Shown here piece after piece: positions 63,835 to 64,000 of a stretch of DNA of 64,000 nucleotides (positions within the stretch are counted from its first letter, which is position 1; each line of letters begins with the position of its first letter). Where the stretch lies: contig NZ_JACGVC010000038.1 in assembly GCF_014077005.1 (NCBI RefSeq), forward strand, positions 101,186 to 165,185. Direction: 5' to 3'. The stretch is from Colwellia sp. MB3u-45 (GTDB taxonomy: Bacteria > Pseudomonadota > Gammaproteobacteria > Enterobacterales > Alteromonadaceae). The position numbers were made by a program, and so were the translations under genes. The notes below the pieces were generated by a model. That model saw only the letters and a program-made list of their open reading frames with translations. It did not search any database and was not told the origin of the DNA.

Positions 63835-64000
63835 AATTTCACCTCATACAAAAAATTGTTTAATACCTATTTCATTAATTAGGTGGTCTACTTTATACGC
63901 AGGAAAAATGGCCAAATATAAGGCATTTATTTTAATAACTAGTTGTTCTAATTATTAAATAAATAACGCAGTAGTTGGTTATTTTAACCAGTAAAAATGA
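63835..64000. other. upstream flank of flgE
   Basis: These 166 bases at the right edge hold the flgE ribosome binding site (GAGGTGAAA). I see no gene or clear promoter; flgD presumably lies further upstream. Confidence 0.4.

Overview
The window is AT-rich gammaproteobacterial chromosome, most probably from a marine Alteromonadales (Colwellia-like) bacterium. This rests on protein style and gene order (FlrABC regulators, FlhF/FlhG, a ParC/ParP chemotaxis-polarity module, a second stator pair beside the che genes, FliS/FliT, FlaG). No RNA gene, prophage, insertion sequence or CRISPR array was seen. Almost the whole right three quarters (about 12.8-64 kb) is one polar-flagellum and chemotaxis supercluster, nearly all on the minus strand.

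Left flank (1-12.7 kb): a possible partial CDS start at the edge, iscX, a 44-codon membrane microprotein with a CxxC motif, a DUF2164 protein, an NnrS-family membrane protein, a D-2-hydroxyacid dehydrogenase, a PuuB-like FAD oxidoreductase divergent from a GNAT acetyltransferase, a class V aminotransferase, ung, a compact ribH-nusB-thiL-pgpA operon (riboflavin, transcription antitermination, thiamine, phospholipid), a small two-helix membrane protein, and mlaA.

Chemotaxis and motor block (12.8-22.6 kb, minus strand, read from right to left): fliA, cheY, cheZ, cheA, cheB, motC, motD, parC, parP, cheW and a DUF2802 gene. Genes are tightly spaced or overlapping. Upstream lie flhG, flhF and flhA, then flhB-fliR-fliQ-fliP-fliO-fliN-fliM-fliL-fliK, then fliJ-I-H-G-F-E, then the two-component pair flrBC and the master activator flrA. 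Together these encode export apparatus, C-ring, MS-ring, stators, polar placement and signal output.

Filament and hook block (46.7-63.8 kb): an oppositely oriented trio (an unknown 94-aa protein, fliS, a FliT-like chaperone), then fliD, flaG, two nearly identical flagellin genes, flgL, flgK, flgJ, flgI, flgH, flgG, flgF and flgE. flgBCD and flgAMN are not present and presumably lie beyond the right edge.

Regulation is readable. Sigma-54 sites (GG-N10-GC) precede fliE, flrB, flgF, one flagellin gene, the 94-aa gene/fliS/fliT unit, and more weakly fliK and flhA. A sigma-28 site precedes the other flagellin gene. This fits the hierarchy FlrA plus sigma-54, then FlrBC plus sigma-54, then FliA. 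The most interesting observations are a 1,268-bp perfectly identical tract shared by two flagellin genes whose ends have diverged and whose promoters use different sigma factors; the inverted fliS/fliT block carrying an unknown gene; the CxxC microprotein near iscX; and small tandem duplications that repeatedly sit on gene 3' ends.
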